A stretch of DNA of 64,000 nt from Pseudomonadota bacterium (GTDB taxonomy: Bacteria; Pseudomonadota; Gammaproteobacteria; Burkholderiales; Burkholderiaceae_C): positions 1-64,000 of the forward strand of contig JADFIG010000018.1 of assembly GCA_022566735.1 (NCBI GenBank). Direction: 5' to 3'. How positions within the stretch are numbered: position 1 is the first letter of the stretch; the number at the start of each line of letters is the position of its first letter. The position numbers and the translations under genes are program-made. Below the pieces are notes generated by a model. The model saw only the letters and a list, made by a program, of their open reading frames with translations, searched no databases and was not told where the DNA came from. Shown in pieces: positions 34,428 to 42,848 of this stretch.

Positions 34428-35204
34428 TCACTTCTCGACGAAGGCGCGCTCGATGACGTAGTCGCCAGGCTCGCCCTGGGACGGCGAGATCTTGAAGCCG
34501 CGGGCGTCCAGGATCTTGCACAGGTCGGTGAGCATGGAGGGGCTGCCGCACATCATGGCGCGGTCGGTGGCCGGGTTCAGCGGCTGCAGCCCCAGGTCGG
34601 CGGCCATCTTGCCGTTCTCGATGAGGTCGGTCAGGCGGCCCTGGTTGCGGAATGCCTCGCGGGTGACCAGCGGGTAGTACAGCAGCTTGTCGCGCACCAG
34701 CTCGCCCAGCAGCTCGTGGTTGGGCAGGTCGTCGGTGATGAAGTCGTGGTAGGCCAGTTCGCTGACCGTGCGCACGCCGTGGACCAGCACCACCTTCTCG
34801 AACTTCTCGTAGGTGTAGGGGTCCTGGATGATGCTCATGAACGGGGCCAGGCCGGTGCCGGTGCCGAACAGGTAGAGGTTCATCGCGGGCTTGAGGTCAT
34901 CGACCACCAGGGTGCCCACGGCCTTGCGGCTGACCAGGATCCTGTCGCCCACCTTGAGGTGCTGCAGGCGCGAGGTCAGCGGGCCATTGGGCACCTTGAT
35001 CGACAGGAATTCGAGGTGCTCCTCGTAGTTGGCGCTGGCGATGGAATAGGCGCGCATCAGCGGCTTGCCCTCGACTTCCAGGCCGATCATCACGAAATGG
35101 CCGCTGGCAAAACGCAGCGCCGGGTCGCGCGTGGTCTTGAAGCTGAACAGGGTGTCGTTCCAGTGGTGAACGTAGGTGACGGTTTCGTGGTTGAACGCGG
35201 CCAT
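34428..35204 (-). CDS. fpr: Ferredoxin/flavodoxin--NADP reductase
   Basis: 258-residue FAD enzyme passing electrons between NADPH and ferredoxin or flavodoxin. FAD-binding RAYSIAS and the GPLTSRLQHL segment, the NADP-binding FGTGTGLAPF and VHGVRTVSELAY, and the MMCGSPSM motif are all present. The C-terminus ends VIERAFVEK, the aromatic/charged tail typical of the bacterial subclass I Fpr. The ATG at 35204 gives the usual MAAFNHETV start; a GTG 11 codons upstream is a weaker alternative. Confidence 0.93.
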   Translation of the reverse strand: MAAFNHETVTYVHHWNDTLFSFKTTRDPALRFASGHFVMIGLEVEGKPLMRAYSIASANYEEHLEFLSIKVPNGPLTSRLQHLKVGDRILVSRKAVGTLVVDDLKPAMNLYLFGTGTGLAPFMSIIQDPYTYEKFEKVVLVHGVRTVSELAYHDFITDDLPNHELLGELVRDKLLYYPLVTREAFRNQGRLTDLIENGKMAADLGLQPLNPATDRAMMCGSPSMLTDLCKILDARGFKISPSQGEPGDYVIERAFVEK

Positions 35205-35408
35205 GGTGTCGGTGGCGCCAATGTGGCGTGACGGCACGGGTCACGCCTGCTCGGCTCTGATCAGGGAATGAACCTTCTATTGTCGCGCAGAACCAGAGTG
35301 CGCGGCACCCCCGCGAACGCTGCCCCGGCGTGCCCATGACGCGGGCATGGACTATGCTCAAGCCCAGGCATCCCCGCCGTCCGACCCCGCCCATCCTCGC
35401 GCCCGACC

Positions 35409-36170
35409 ATGTCCGCCACCACCTCCCTCCCCGCCTCCCACGCCGGCCTGGGCACCGACCCGCGCACCGCCCTGGTGGTGTTTTCGGGCGGGCAGGACTC
35501 CACGGTGTGCCTGGCCTGGGCGCTGTCGCGCCACGCCCGCGTCGAGACCATCGGCTTCGACTACGGCCAGCGCCACAAGGTCGAGCTGGACTGCCGGCCC
35601 CGGGTGCGCGAGGCCCTGGCCGCGCAATTCCCGCAGTGGGCAGCACGGCTGGGCGAGGACCACCTGCTGGACCTGCGTCTGCTGGGGCAGATTTCCGACA
35701 CCGCCCTGACCGAGTCCCGCGCCATCGAGATGCAGGCCAACGGCCTGCCCAACACCTTCGTGCCCGGGCGCAACCTGCTGTTCCTGAACTTCGCCGCCGC
35801 CCTGGCCTACCGCCGCGGTGCCTCGGTGCTGGTCGGCGGCATGTGCGAGACCGACTTCTCCGGCTACCCGGACTGCCGCGACAACACGCTCAAGGCGCTG
35901 CAGGTGGCGATCAGCCTGGGCCTGGACAGCCCCATGACCATCGAGACCCCGCTGATGTGGCTGACCAAGGCGCAGACCTGGGCGCTGTCCGAGCAGCTGG
36001 GTGGCGAGGCGCTTCAGGCGCTCATCGTCGAGCACACCCACACCTGCTACCTCGGTGACCGCACCCAGCGCCATGCCTGGGGATACGGCTGTGGCAGCTG
36101 CCCGGCCTGCGTGCTGCGCCGCGACGGCTTCGAGGCCTTCCGGCAGTCCCGCCAGCGCACCGGCGGCTGA
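35409..36170 (+). CDS. queC: 7-cyano-7-deazaguanine synthase
   Basis: 253-residue enzyme converting 7-carboxy-7-deazaguanine to preQ0 with ATP and ammonia in queuosine synthesis. The PP-loop [14 protein letters not shown] binds ATP. The C-terminal Cys set (HTCYLG, then [13 protein letters not shown]) is the zinc site. [15 protein letters not shown] is a strong family motif. No preQ1 riboswitch-like structure was recognised upstream. The other queuosine genes (queD, queE) are not in the window. The lemA gene follows in the same direction after about 50 bases. Confidence 0.94.
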   Translation: MSATTSLPASHAGLGTDPRTALVVFSGGQDSTVCLAWALSRHARVETIGFDYGQRHKVELDCRPRVREALAAQFPQWAARLGEDHLLDLRLLGQISDTALTESRAIEMQANGLPNTFVPGRNLLFLNFAAALAYRRGASVLVGGMCETDFSGYPDCRDNTLKALQVAISLGLDSPMTIETPLMWLTKAQTWALSEQLGGEALQALIVEHTHTCYLGDRTQRHAWGYGCGSCPACVLRRDGFEAFRQSRQRTGG

Positions 36171-36220
36171 CCGACAGCCGCACGACACACCCACCGCACC
36201 ACACCCTCAGGAGGATCCCC

Positions 36221-36814
36221 ATGGACACCAACATGCTCTGGCTGCTCGGCATCGTGGCCTTCGTCGTGGTCTGGGCCACCGGCGCCTACAACCGGCTGGT
36301 GCGCCTGCGCAACGAGATCGCCAACGCCTTCGCGCTCATCGACGTGCAACTCAAGCGCCGCCACGACCTCATCCCCAACCTCGTGGAAGTCGCCCGCAAG
36401 TACATGGAGCACGAGCGCGACACCCTGGAGCGCGTGACCGCCGCGCGCGCCCAGGCCATCGCCGCCAACGACCTGGCGCGCAGCAAGCCGCTGGAGTCCG
36501 GCGCCATCAAGAGCCTGACCATGGCCGAAGCCTCGCTGGTCAGCGCGCTGGGCCGCTTCCAGGCGGTGGCCGAGTCCTACCCCGAGCTCAAGGCCGATGC
36601 CCACATGGGCGAGCTCAGCGAGGAGCTGCGCCACACCGAGAACAAGGTGGCCTTCGCGCGCCAGTACTTCAACGACGCCACGCTGAACTACAACAACGCC
36701 GCCGAAGCCTTCCCCACCCGCATCGTCTCGGGCCTGTTCGGCTTCCGCAGCGCGGCCATGCTGGCCTCGACCTCGTCCGAGGCCGAGCGCGAGCCGGTCA
36801 AGGTCTCGTTCTGA
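36221..36814 (+). CDS. LemA family protein
   Basis: 197-residue protein with one N-terminal membrane helix (about 5-22) and a helical cytoplasmic or periplasmic domain. The family core is intact: YNRLVRLRNEIANAFALIDV, QLKRRHDLIPNLVEVARKYM, then FPTRIVSGLFGF near the end (FNDATLNYNNAAEAFPTRI). AGGAGG precedes the ATG. LemA proteins very often pair with M48/HtpX-type metalloproteases, as here with the next gene after 30 bases. The function is not defined. Confidence 0.92.
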   Translation: MDTNMLWLLGIVAFVVVWATGAYNRLVRLRNEIANAFALIDVQLKRRHDLIPNLVEVARKYMEHERDTLERVTAARAQAIAANDLARSKPLESGAIKSLTMAEASLVSALGRFQAVAESYPELKADAHMGELSEELRHTENKVAFARQYFNDATLNYNNAAEAFPTRIVSGLFGFRSAAMLASTSSEAEREPVKVSF

Positions 36815-36844
36815 CGTCCTGATCGGCCAGCGGCCACCTGCGCC

Positions 36845-38767
36845 ATGCAATTCCGCGATCACCAGCAGCAAGCCCAGGCCCACACCCTGCGCCTGTTCGC
36901 CTGCTTTGCGCTGCTGCTGCTGGCGCTGACGGCCAGCATCAACCTCCTGCTGGCCCTGGTCTGGCGGCTGCTGACGCCTTTCGGGCAAGGCTTTCCGGCC
37001 CTGTTCTTCGAGGCCAACACCGCGGTGGTGCTGCTGTTCGTGCTGGGCGGCTGCTGGGCCGAGTCCCAACGGCTGAAGTCCGGCGGCGGCCCCCGCGTGG
37101 CCCGCTGGCTGGGCGGCCAGCCGGTTCAGGACGATGGCGGTGCGCTGCCGCGGCGGCTGCTCAACGTCGTCGACGAGATGGCGATCGCCAGCGGCCAGCG
37201 CGTGCCGCAGGTGTTCCTGCTGCCCCGCGAAGACGCCATCAACGCCTTCGTGGCCGGCTGGGGCCCGCAGGACACGGTGCTGTGCGTGACCCGCGGCGCC
37301 CTGGAGCGCCTCACCCGCGCCGAACTGCAAGGCCTGGTGGCCCACGAGTTCGGCCACCTGCAGGAAGAAGACCTGCCCCTGACCATGCGCATGCTGGCCC
37401 TGGTGTGGGGCCTGTCGCTGGTGCACGGCTGGGGCCGCAGCCTGATGGCCGTGGACGACCTCGGGCGCGTCAACCCGCTGCGCTGGCTGGCGGGCGTGGT
37501 GTTCGCCGGGGTGGGCTGGCTGGGCTGGCTGGCCGGGCGCCTGCTGCAAGCCGCCGTGACCCGCCAGCGCGAGTTCCTGGCCGATGCCTGCGCGGTGCAG
37601 TTCACCCGCACGCGCGACGGCCTGGGTGGGGTGCTGCGCAAGGTCTGGCACGACCAGGAGACGCTGGCCGGGCGCATGCGCCACCCGGCCGCCGAGATGG
37701 TGTCGGCCCTGTTGCTGCACGAGGCCGACACGAGCGCCTGGCTGGCCACGCACCCGCCGCTGCAGGAGCGCATCCGCCGCATCTGCGGCACGGTGCTGCC
37801 ACCGCTGCCCGCCCCGCTGATCCGCCTGGATGCGGTGGAGCCCCGCCGCACCGCCGCCCCCCTGCCCGACGAGGCGCTCGGCGTGGTCCCTTGGGGCTCG
37901 GGCCCTGGCTCGGCCTCCCCGTTCGCGGCCCAGGCGGCCCTGCCCCCGGGCGAGGTGCGCCGCCGCCAGCTGGCCGCCGACCGCGAGGCCCTGGAACGCC
38001 TGCGCCTGCTGGCCGGCCCCACCGAGCTGCGCCTGATGGTGCTGGCCCTGATGATGGACCCGGACAACAGCCGCGAATGCAAGCTCTGGCGCCGCCTGGC
38101 CGAAGGCGTGCACCAGAGCGAGCGCATCATCGAGGACGTGGCCAAGCTGCTGCCGGTGCGCCGCGTGCCGGAGTTCGAGCGCGTCACCGAGATCGTGCGG
38201 ACCAGCCCCATCGAGCACCGCCGCGCCCTGGTCGAAAGCGCCCGCGACCTGCTGCGCGCCGACGGCCGCGTCAGCCCGCGCGACCGCCTCTGGTGGCTGG
38301 CCTTGCGCCACCGCATGGCCATGCAGCGTCAGGCGCCGGGCCACATCCGTCCAGTCACCGGCCAGGGACAGGCCCTGCCCGACCTCAACGCCGAGCAACG
38401 CCACCACGCCACGGCCCTGAGCGCCTACCTGGCGCGGCTCATCCCGGCCGACGCCCCGGGCACGGAGCTGCCGCCCGCCAACCAGGCCTGGTTCACCGCC
38501 GTGATGCAACGCTGCGGCGTGCAGCACCAGGCCCAGGCCACCCAGCAGATGCCCGACGCCGACGCCCTGGCCCACGCCCTGGCGGGCGCGCAGGAGCTGT
38601 CGTGGATGCTGCGTCCGCAGCTGCTCAAGGCCTGGGTGGAGGAAGCCTTCAACCACAGCCCGCAGGGCCTGCCTTCGGACGCCAGTGCCGACGCCCTGCG
38701 CCTGATGGCGCGGCTGCTCGACACCCCGCTGCCGCCGATGCTCGACGCCCACTACCCGCGCGCCTGA
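36845..38767 (+). CDS. M48 family membrane metalloprotease
   Basis: 640-residue protein. Two N-terminal helices (about 17-40 and 55-75) are followed by the peptidase M48 domain with the zinc motif H167-EFGH-171 and the third-ligand region VTRQREFLADACAVQF. The C-terminal 300 residues (from about 340) are a soluble helical extension of unknown function, unusually long for HtpX-type enzymes and rich in Arg, Ala and Leu. Coupling to lemA suggests joint membrane-protein quality control. Confidence 0.88.
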   Translation: MQFRDHQQQAQAHTLRLFACFALLLLALTASINLLLALVWRLLTPFGQGFPALFFEANTAVVLLFVLGGCWAESQRLKSGGGPRVARWLGGQPVQDDGGALPRRLLNVVDEMAIASGQRVPQVFLLPREDAINAFVAGWGPQDTVLCVTRGALERLTRAELQGLVAHEFGHLQEEDLPLTMRMLALVWGLSLVHGWGRSLMAVDDLGRVNPLRWLAGVVFAGVGWLGWLAGRLLQAAVTRQREFLADACAVQFTRTRDGLGGVLRKVWHDQETLAGRMRHPAAEMVSALLLHEADTSAWLATHPPLQERIRRICGTVLPPLPAPLIRLDAVEPRRTAAPLPDEALGVVPWGSGPGSASPFAAQAALPPGEVRRRQLAADREALERLRLLAGPTELRLMVLALMMDPDNSRECKLWRRLAEGVHQSERIIEDVAKLLPVRRVPEFERVTEIVRTSPIEHRRALVESARDLLRADGRVSPRDRLWWLALRHRMAMQRQAPGHIRPVTGQGQALPDLNAEQRHHATALSAYLARLIPADAPGTELPPANQAWFTAVMQRCGVQHQAQATQQMPDADALAHALAGAQELSWMLRPQLLKAWVEEAFNHSPQGLPSDASADALRLMARLLDTPLPPMLDAHYPRA

Positions 38768-38791
38768 GATGCCGGCGCACGGGGCCTGCGC

Positions 38792-39460
38792 TCACTCGGT
38801 GCGCGGCAGCCGGGTCAGGCCCAGCAGCCCGTTGCGCAACTCTTCCGGCGCGTTGGCACCGATGTACATGCGCAGGTAGACCTGGAAGGCCAGCTCGTCG
38901 TTGATGGCCAGCACATTGCCGCCATCGCCCGTCAGCTGCTTGCCGTTGTGCGTGGCCAGCCAGCCCACGCCAGGCACCCAGTCGAGGTTGACCACATCGC
39001 CCTTGCTGACCTTCTTGACGTTGGCGTAGGCCGCGCCGATCTGCCCGATGGGGCCGATGAGGCGCTTGAACTCCTCGTCGGTGGCCGACTGCTTGAAGTC
39101 GGCCAGGAAGATGCGGGTGATGGTCGAGGACGTGAACTCACGCAGGATGTTGAGCTGGATGCGGCGGATGCCGTTGAGCTTGTAGATGGCGTCCGGCGTG
39201 GTGCGCTTTTCGGGCAGGTACAGCGCCGTGACGTCGGCCTTGAAATAGCCGCGCTTGCGCACCCCGGCGCCGTTGAGCACCAGTTTCTGGCCGTGCGCGG
39301 TGACCGTCTCGGCCAGCTCCACGCCTTCCAGCTCCACCCCGGCCTGCGCCTCGGGGGCCCAGGGCAGCAGGGTCGAGGCGGCGGCGGCCGCCAGCAGATC
39401 GCGACGGCGCTGGCCGTGCGCGGACAGGGGGTGCCTGTCCTGATCGGGGGACTCGAACAT
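38792..39460 (-). CDS. Chalcone isomerase-like family protein, Tat-exported
   Basis: 222-residue precursor. A twin-Arg signal (RRRDLLAAAAASTLLPWAPEAQ, shown only in part: RRRDLLAAAA) precedes a chalcone-isomerase-like fold: VELAETVTAHGQKLVLNGAG, ALYLPEKR, then NILREFTSSTI. Bacterial members are periplasmic and not known to act on flavonoids. GGAGG sits seven bases before the ATG at 39460. It lies 31 bases after the outer-membrane MetA-family gene and is probably co-transcribed with it. Confidence 0.82.
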   Translation of the reverse strand: MFESPDQDRHPLSAHGQRRRDLLAAAAASTLLPWAPEAQAGVELEGVELAETVTAHGQKLVLNGAGVRKRGYFKADVTALYLPEKRTTPDAIYKLNGIRRIQLNILREFTSSTITRIFLADFKQSATDEEFKRLIGPIGQIGAAYANVKKVSKGDVVNLDWVPGVGWLATHNGKQLTGDGGNVLAINDELAFQVYLRMYIGANAPEELRNGLLGLTRLPRTE

Positions 39461-39491
39461 CTTCAAACCTCCAGCCACCACAACAGCCACT

Positions 39492-40616
39492 TCACAGGGG
39501 CTTGGACACCGTCAGCCAGAAGGCCTGGCCTTCGGTGCGGTTGCGGGCGTTGAACTCGCGCAGGAACTTGCCTTCCAGCAGCATTTCGCCGCCGTTCTTG
39601 AGCCAGGCGATGGCCGGTCCGATGGCGTTCACGCTGGCCTTGTTGCCGTTGACGATTTCCTTGGCCAGGATCTGCTGGTCGGTGGCGGAGAACTTGGAGA
39701 GGTCCTGCGTGTCGCCCGAGAGCTGGCGCACGAAGTAGCCCTGCACGCCCACGCGCACGTCATCGCTGACGAACTTCATGAGCTGCCAGTCGAGGTTGAA
39801 CATGTTGCCCGAGTAGTAGCCGGTGCCGGTGTTGCGGGTGTTGAAGGACAGCACGCCGCGCGCACCGACGTCCCAGCCATCGCCGATGTAGGCGTACTGC
39901 ACCGAGGGGCGGAAGGTGTAGTAGCGGCCGTAGCCGGCGTTGACGCGGCGCTTGGCGTCGTAGTCGCCGGTGGGCAGCACCAGGGTGGGCGCGAAGGTCA
40001 CGGACTGGCTGTCGCCGATCTCCCAGTGCATCAGCGTCGAGACTTCCAGGTCGCCGATGTTGGCCTCGTTGCCGTTCTGCGAGGCCAGGCGCTGGCGGAT
40101 GCCGGCAGTGAACAGGGGCTGGGCCAGGGACGGCACGGTCGAGCCGGTGTAGTCGGGCGTGCCGGTGAAGCGGGCCTGGCGGTTGATGACGGGCAGCATC
40201 ACCGTGAAGCCGACGTTGGCACCCAGCAGGCGCGTGGTGCTCAGGTAGGTCAGGCGGGGCAGCAGGGCGTAGGTGTCGGCATCGATGCCCACCTTGGTGC
40301 GCAACTGCGGCTGGGCCGGCACGGTGCCCAGCGGGGTGACCGTCGTCTGCGTCGGTGTGGGCGCGGTGGCCTGCTGGCCATCGTTGCCCTTGAGCTTGTT
40401 GGCGTGGTAGGCCACCAGCGGCATCTGCACATACCAGCCGGGCACCAGCGGCGCGGTCATGTCGCTGCCACCCACCCCCGGGGAATAGCGCTGCAGGCCG
40501 TTTTCAGCGGCCACCGCCCGGGTGCCGCAGCCCAGTGCGAGGCCCAGCGCCAGAGACGCGGCCAGAACCGGGGACGACAGGGACACGGGGCGACGGGGAT
40601 ACCGCGGAGACATCAT
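39492..40616 (-). CDS. Outer-membrane protein, phenol-degradation MetA-pathway family
   Basis: 374-residue exported beta-barrel protein. A signal peptide ends near TRAVAAE. Alternating aromatic/hydrophobic strands run to a C-terminal WLTVSKPL. The overall pattern (NGLQRYSPGV, VPGWYVQMPLVAYHANKL, FAPTLVLPTGDY, YYTFRPSVQYAYIG) matches the Phenol_MetA_deg family, thought to be a channel for hydrophobic molecules. AAGGAG precedes tandem ATGs at 40616 and 40613. No phenol catabolic genes lie nearby, so the pathway name should not be taken literally. Confidence 0.82.
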   Translation of the reverse strand: MMSPRYPRRPVSLSSPVLAASLALGLALGCGTRAVAAENGLQRYSPGVGGSDMTAPLVPGWYVQMPLVAYHANKLKGNDGQQATAPTPTQTTVTPLGTVPAQPQLRTKVGIDADTYALLPRLTYLSTTRLLGANVGFTVMLPVINRQARFTGTPDYTGSTVPSLAQPLFTAGIRQRLASQNGNEANIGDLEVSTLMHWEIGDSQSVTFAPTLVLPTGDYDAKRRVNAGYGRYYTFRPSVQYAYIGDGWDVGARGVLSFNTRNTGTGYYSGNMFNLDWQLMKFVSDDVRVGVQGYFVRQLSGDTQDLSKFSATDQQILAKEIVNGNKASVNAIGPAIAWLKNGGEMLLEGKFLREFNARNRTEGQAFWLTVSKPL

Positions 40617-40805
40617 CTCTTACTCCTTGAATCTTGACGGGCACCGTGATCTGCATCAAACGCGCAACGAAGCACCGCGACCGTGGGAGCAGACTTTGCC
40701 AACTTCGCGCCTGCCGTGGCGCACCGATGTGGCCTGTTCACGACAGACAAACCGCGTTTTGAGGAAGATGTTGCAATTTCTCGCCCCATTGGGGGGCGAT
40801 GCAAC

Positions 40806-40823
40806 CCTGGGGTCATCCCCAGG
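40806..40823. terminator. Hairpin after ptsH (weak terminator candidate)
   Basis: CCTGGGG-TCAT-CCCCAGG is a perfect 7-bp stem six bases past the ptsH stop. On the minus strand it is followed by GTTGCATCG with no T run, so it is at best Rho-assisted or an mRNA-stabilising structure. Confidence 0.4.
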
Positions 40824-40829
40824 TGGCGG

Positions 40830-41099
40830 TCATTCGCCCTCGCCGAACTTGTCGTTGATGAGGGCTTCGAGGGCCTTGATGGCCTCGCCCTCACGCTCGC
40901 CGTCGCATTCGAGCTCGACGCTGGAGCCCAGGCCGGCGGCCAGCATCATCACGCCCATGATGCTCTTGGCATTGACGCAGCGGTCGTTGCGGCTCATGTG
41001 GACCTGGCAGGGGAAACTGCTGGCGAGTTTGGTGAGTTTGGCCGAGGCACGGGCGTGCAGGCCCAGCTTATTGCTGATGGTGACGGTGGTCTTGATCAT
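40830..41099 (-). CDS. ptsH: Phosphocarrier protein HPr
   Basis: 89-residue cytoplasmic phosphocarrier. H15 in KLGLHARAS accepts phosphate from enzyme I. S46 in NAKSIMGVMML is the regulatory position targeted by HPr kinase in many betaproteobacteria. The start at 41099 overlaps the end of the EIIA gene by 32 bases in another frame. In related genomes ptsI follows ptsH; here an outer-membrane protein gene follows instead, so enzyme I must be elsewhere. Confidence 0.93.
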   Translation of the reverse strand: MIKTTVTISNKLGLHARASAKLTKLASSFPCQVHMSRNDRCVNAKSIMGVMMLAAGLGSSVELECDGEREGEAIKALEALINDKFGEGE

Positions 41100-41526
41100 G
41101 GGTGGGCTGGCTGACCTGGTTCTGCGGCCGGCTGGTGGCGATCTGCATGACACCCTGCACGCCCCCGGCCACCGCCCGGGTGATGAGGACGTCGAGCGAT
41201 TCCGAGGCGTAGTTCAGCGCGCGCCACAGCATGGGCAGGTTGACCCCGGTGACCATCTTGGTGTGCACGCCGTCGGCCAGGCGCTGCACGGTGTTGCAGG
41301 GCGTGGCACCGAACACGTCGGTGAGGATGAGCACTTCGCCGCGGCTGTCACCACTGCGGGCGGCCTCCAGCATGAGGCGGGCCTGGGCTTCCAGCTCTTC
41401 GGGGCTTTGCTGGGCGTGCACGTCCAGCGCCTGCAAGGTGGCGGCGGCCTCGGGGAAGCAATGCTGCGCTGCCATTTTCAGGGCCGAAGCCAGTGGCGCG
41501 TGCGCGATGATGATGAGGCCGGACAT
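41068..41526 (-). CDS. PTS mannose-type EIIA domain protein
   Basis: 152-residue protein of the EIIA-Man fold. The phospho-acceptor is H9 (GLIIIAHAPLASALK). The LILTDVFGATPCNT segment and VTGVNLPMLWRAL are family hallmarks. There is no IIB, IIC or IID partner, so it belongs to the incomplete PTS of betaproteobacteria, which regulates rather than transports. Its C-terminus (QPTHDQDHRHHQQ) is His-rich, partly a product of overlapping ptsH. It follows the lipoprotein gene after 21 bases. Confidence 0.9.
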   Translation of the reverse strand: MSGLIIIAHAPLASALKMAAQHCFPEAAATLQALDVHAQQSPEELEAQARLMLEAARSGDSRGEVLILTDVFGATPCNTVQRLADGVHTKMVTGVNLPMLWRALNYASESLDVLITRAVAGGVQGVMQIATSRPQNQVSQPTHDQDHRHHQQ

Positions 41527-41547
41527 AAGTGGGAAATTATCAGCCGC

Positions 41548-42204
41548 TCAGCCGGGAAAGTGAAAGCCCTGCGCGAAGGTGACGATGGCTTGCGGCCCGG
41601 AATGCGCAGTTGTGCCGGCCTCGCGCTGCCAGACAGAGGCCTGGAAAACGGTCAACCCGTGGGAAAAATGCCACGCGGTGACGGTCGTGGGGGGCGCGGA
41701 GGACGCTCCGGCCTCGCCGGGCGACCCTGCCTTGGGGCCGGCCGGGCGGGTGTCGAAGCGCCAGGCCCGGGAGTCCGGCTGCGGCGTCATGCCCGGCACG
41801 GTCACAGGGGGCAATTCCGTGGCCTGCACGGCAGCCTGCCCGCCCGCCGAGGCCGCCTCCAGGTTGCCGCGTGTGGCCGCGGCCAGGGCGCGCAGGGCGA
41901 CCGCCACCTGGCCGGCATCGGCGACGGTGAGGTGGCTGAGCGCCCAGGTGCGGCCGTCGGTCTGGCAGCTCAGCAGGCGCACCGTGACGGGCTCGGCCAG
42001 GCCGGGCAGGCGCAACTGGCGCTCGGCCACATCGGGCTTGCAGGGGAAGGTGGCGCGCAGGCCCTCGGCTTGCTCGGGGTGGACGTCGCGCCAGTTGAGG
42101 GCGGGGGCGCAGGCGGCCAGAGACAACCACAGCAGCAACGACAACCACAGCGGCAGGGCCGACGACGCAAGCTGCCACCCGGCCCCTGCGGGCAGGCGGC
42201 GCAT
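41548..42204 (-). CDS. Hypothetical lipoprotein
   Basis: 218 residues from the ATG at 42204, giving a classical lipoprotein signal ending WLSLAAC. An upstream TTG at 42264 overlaps the stop of the tlpA-like gene and would add 20 residues before that signal. The mature part (NWRDVHPEQAEGLRATFPCK, then PDVAERQLRLPG) is of unknown family. The mid-part is Ala-rich and the C-terminus (WHFSHGLTVFQASVW) is strand-rich. It sits in the yhdP-tlpA-EIIA-ptsH unit. Confidence 0.72.
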   Translation of the reverse strand: MRRLPAGAGWQLASSALPLWLSLLLWLSLAACAPALNWRDVHPEQAEGLRATFPCKPDVAERQLRLPGLAEPVTVRLLSCQTDGRTWALSHLTVADAGQVAVALRALAAATRGNLEAASAGGQAAVQATELPPVTVPGMTPQPDSRAWRFDTRPAGPKAGSPGEAGASSAPPTTVTAWHFSHGLTVFQASVWQREAGTTAHSGPQAIVTFAQGFHFPG

Positions 42205-42260
42205 GGCAGACGGCACAGGGGCGGACAGAGCCGGAGCAAGCGGCACGGGGCGATCCGGAC

Positions 42261-42812
42261 TCAACCCTGCGCGGGCTGGGCCAGCAATTGCGCCAGCAGC
42301 TCGTGCAGCGCGGCGAAGTCCGGCTCGCCGATGTAGCGCTTGACGATCTGGCCGCGGCGGTCGACGACGAAGGTGGTCGGCGTGAGCTGCACGTCACCGA
42401 AGCCCTGCGCCAGCTTGCCGTCGTGGTCGATGGCTACGCGGAAGGACAATTGCCGCGACTGCGCGAACTGCGCCACGTAGGCCGGCGGGTCGTAGGACAT
42501 GGCCACGGCCAGGAACTCCAGCCCCTGGGCGCCGAAGCGGCGGTGGGTCTCGACCATCTGCGGCATCTCCTTGACACAGGTGGTGCAGCTGGTGGCCCAG
42601 AAGTTGACGATGGCGACGCGGCCCTTGAACTCGGTGGTGCGGTGGGCGCTGCCGTCGAGCTGGGTGAAGGGCAGGTCGGGCAGCTGGGCGGCGGTCTGAC
42701 CGGAGCAGCCACCGAGCCAGAAGGCGGAGAACGAGGACAAGGCAGCGGCCGGAACGGACAGGCTGGCCAGGGCGGGAGCGGCCTGGAGCAGGCGGCGGCG
42801 GGAGATCGGCAT
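42261..42812 (-). CDS. TlpA/ResA-like thioredoxin-family lipoprotein
   Basis: 183-residue envelope protein. A Tat-like basic N-terminus (SRRRLLQAAP) runs into a lipobox (FWLGGC36), so it may be exported and lipid-anchored. The thioredoxin fold carries the redox pair C76-TT-C79 in NFWATSCTTC and the cis-Pro segment TPTTFVVD. It probably reduces or oxidises disulfides in the periplasm, for example during cytochrome c maturation; the target is unknown. It lies 36 bases after yhdP. Confidence 0.88.
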   Translation of the reverse strand: MPISRRRLLQAAPALASLSVPAAALSSFSAFWLGGCSGQTAAQLPDLPFTQLDGSAHRTTEFKGRVAIVNFWATSCTTCVKEMPQMVETHRRFGAQGLEFLAVAMSYDPPAYVAQFAQSRQLSFRVAIDHDGKLAQGFGDVQLTPTTFVVDRRGQIVKRYIGEPDFAALHELLAQLLAQPAQG

Positions 42813-42848
42813 GGCGACGGTGGAAGTCGGCGGTGCCCCGATTGTCCG

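Noticed and set aside
36047..38752. A 901-codon minus-strand frame opposite lemA and the M48 protease
   Set aside because: Low-complexity antisense product; the plus-strand genes have intact catalytic motifs.
39492..40616. Evidence for a phenol degradation pathway
   Set aside because: Only the outer-membrane MetA-family protein is present. No hydroxylase or ring-cleavage genes are nearby, so the family name does not support a pathway.
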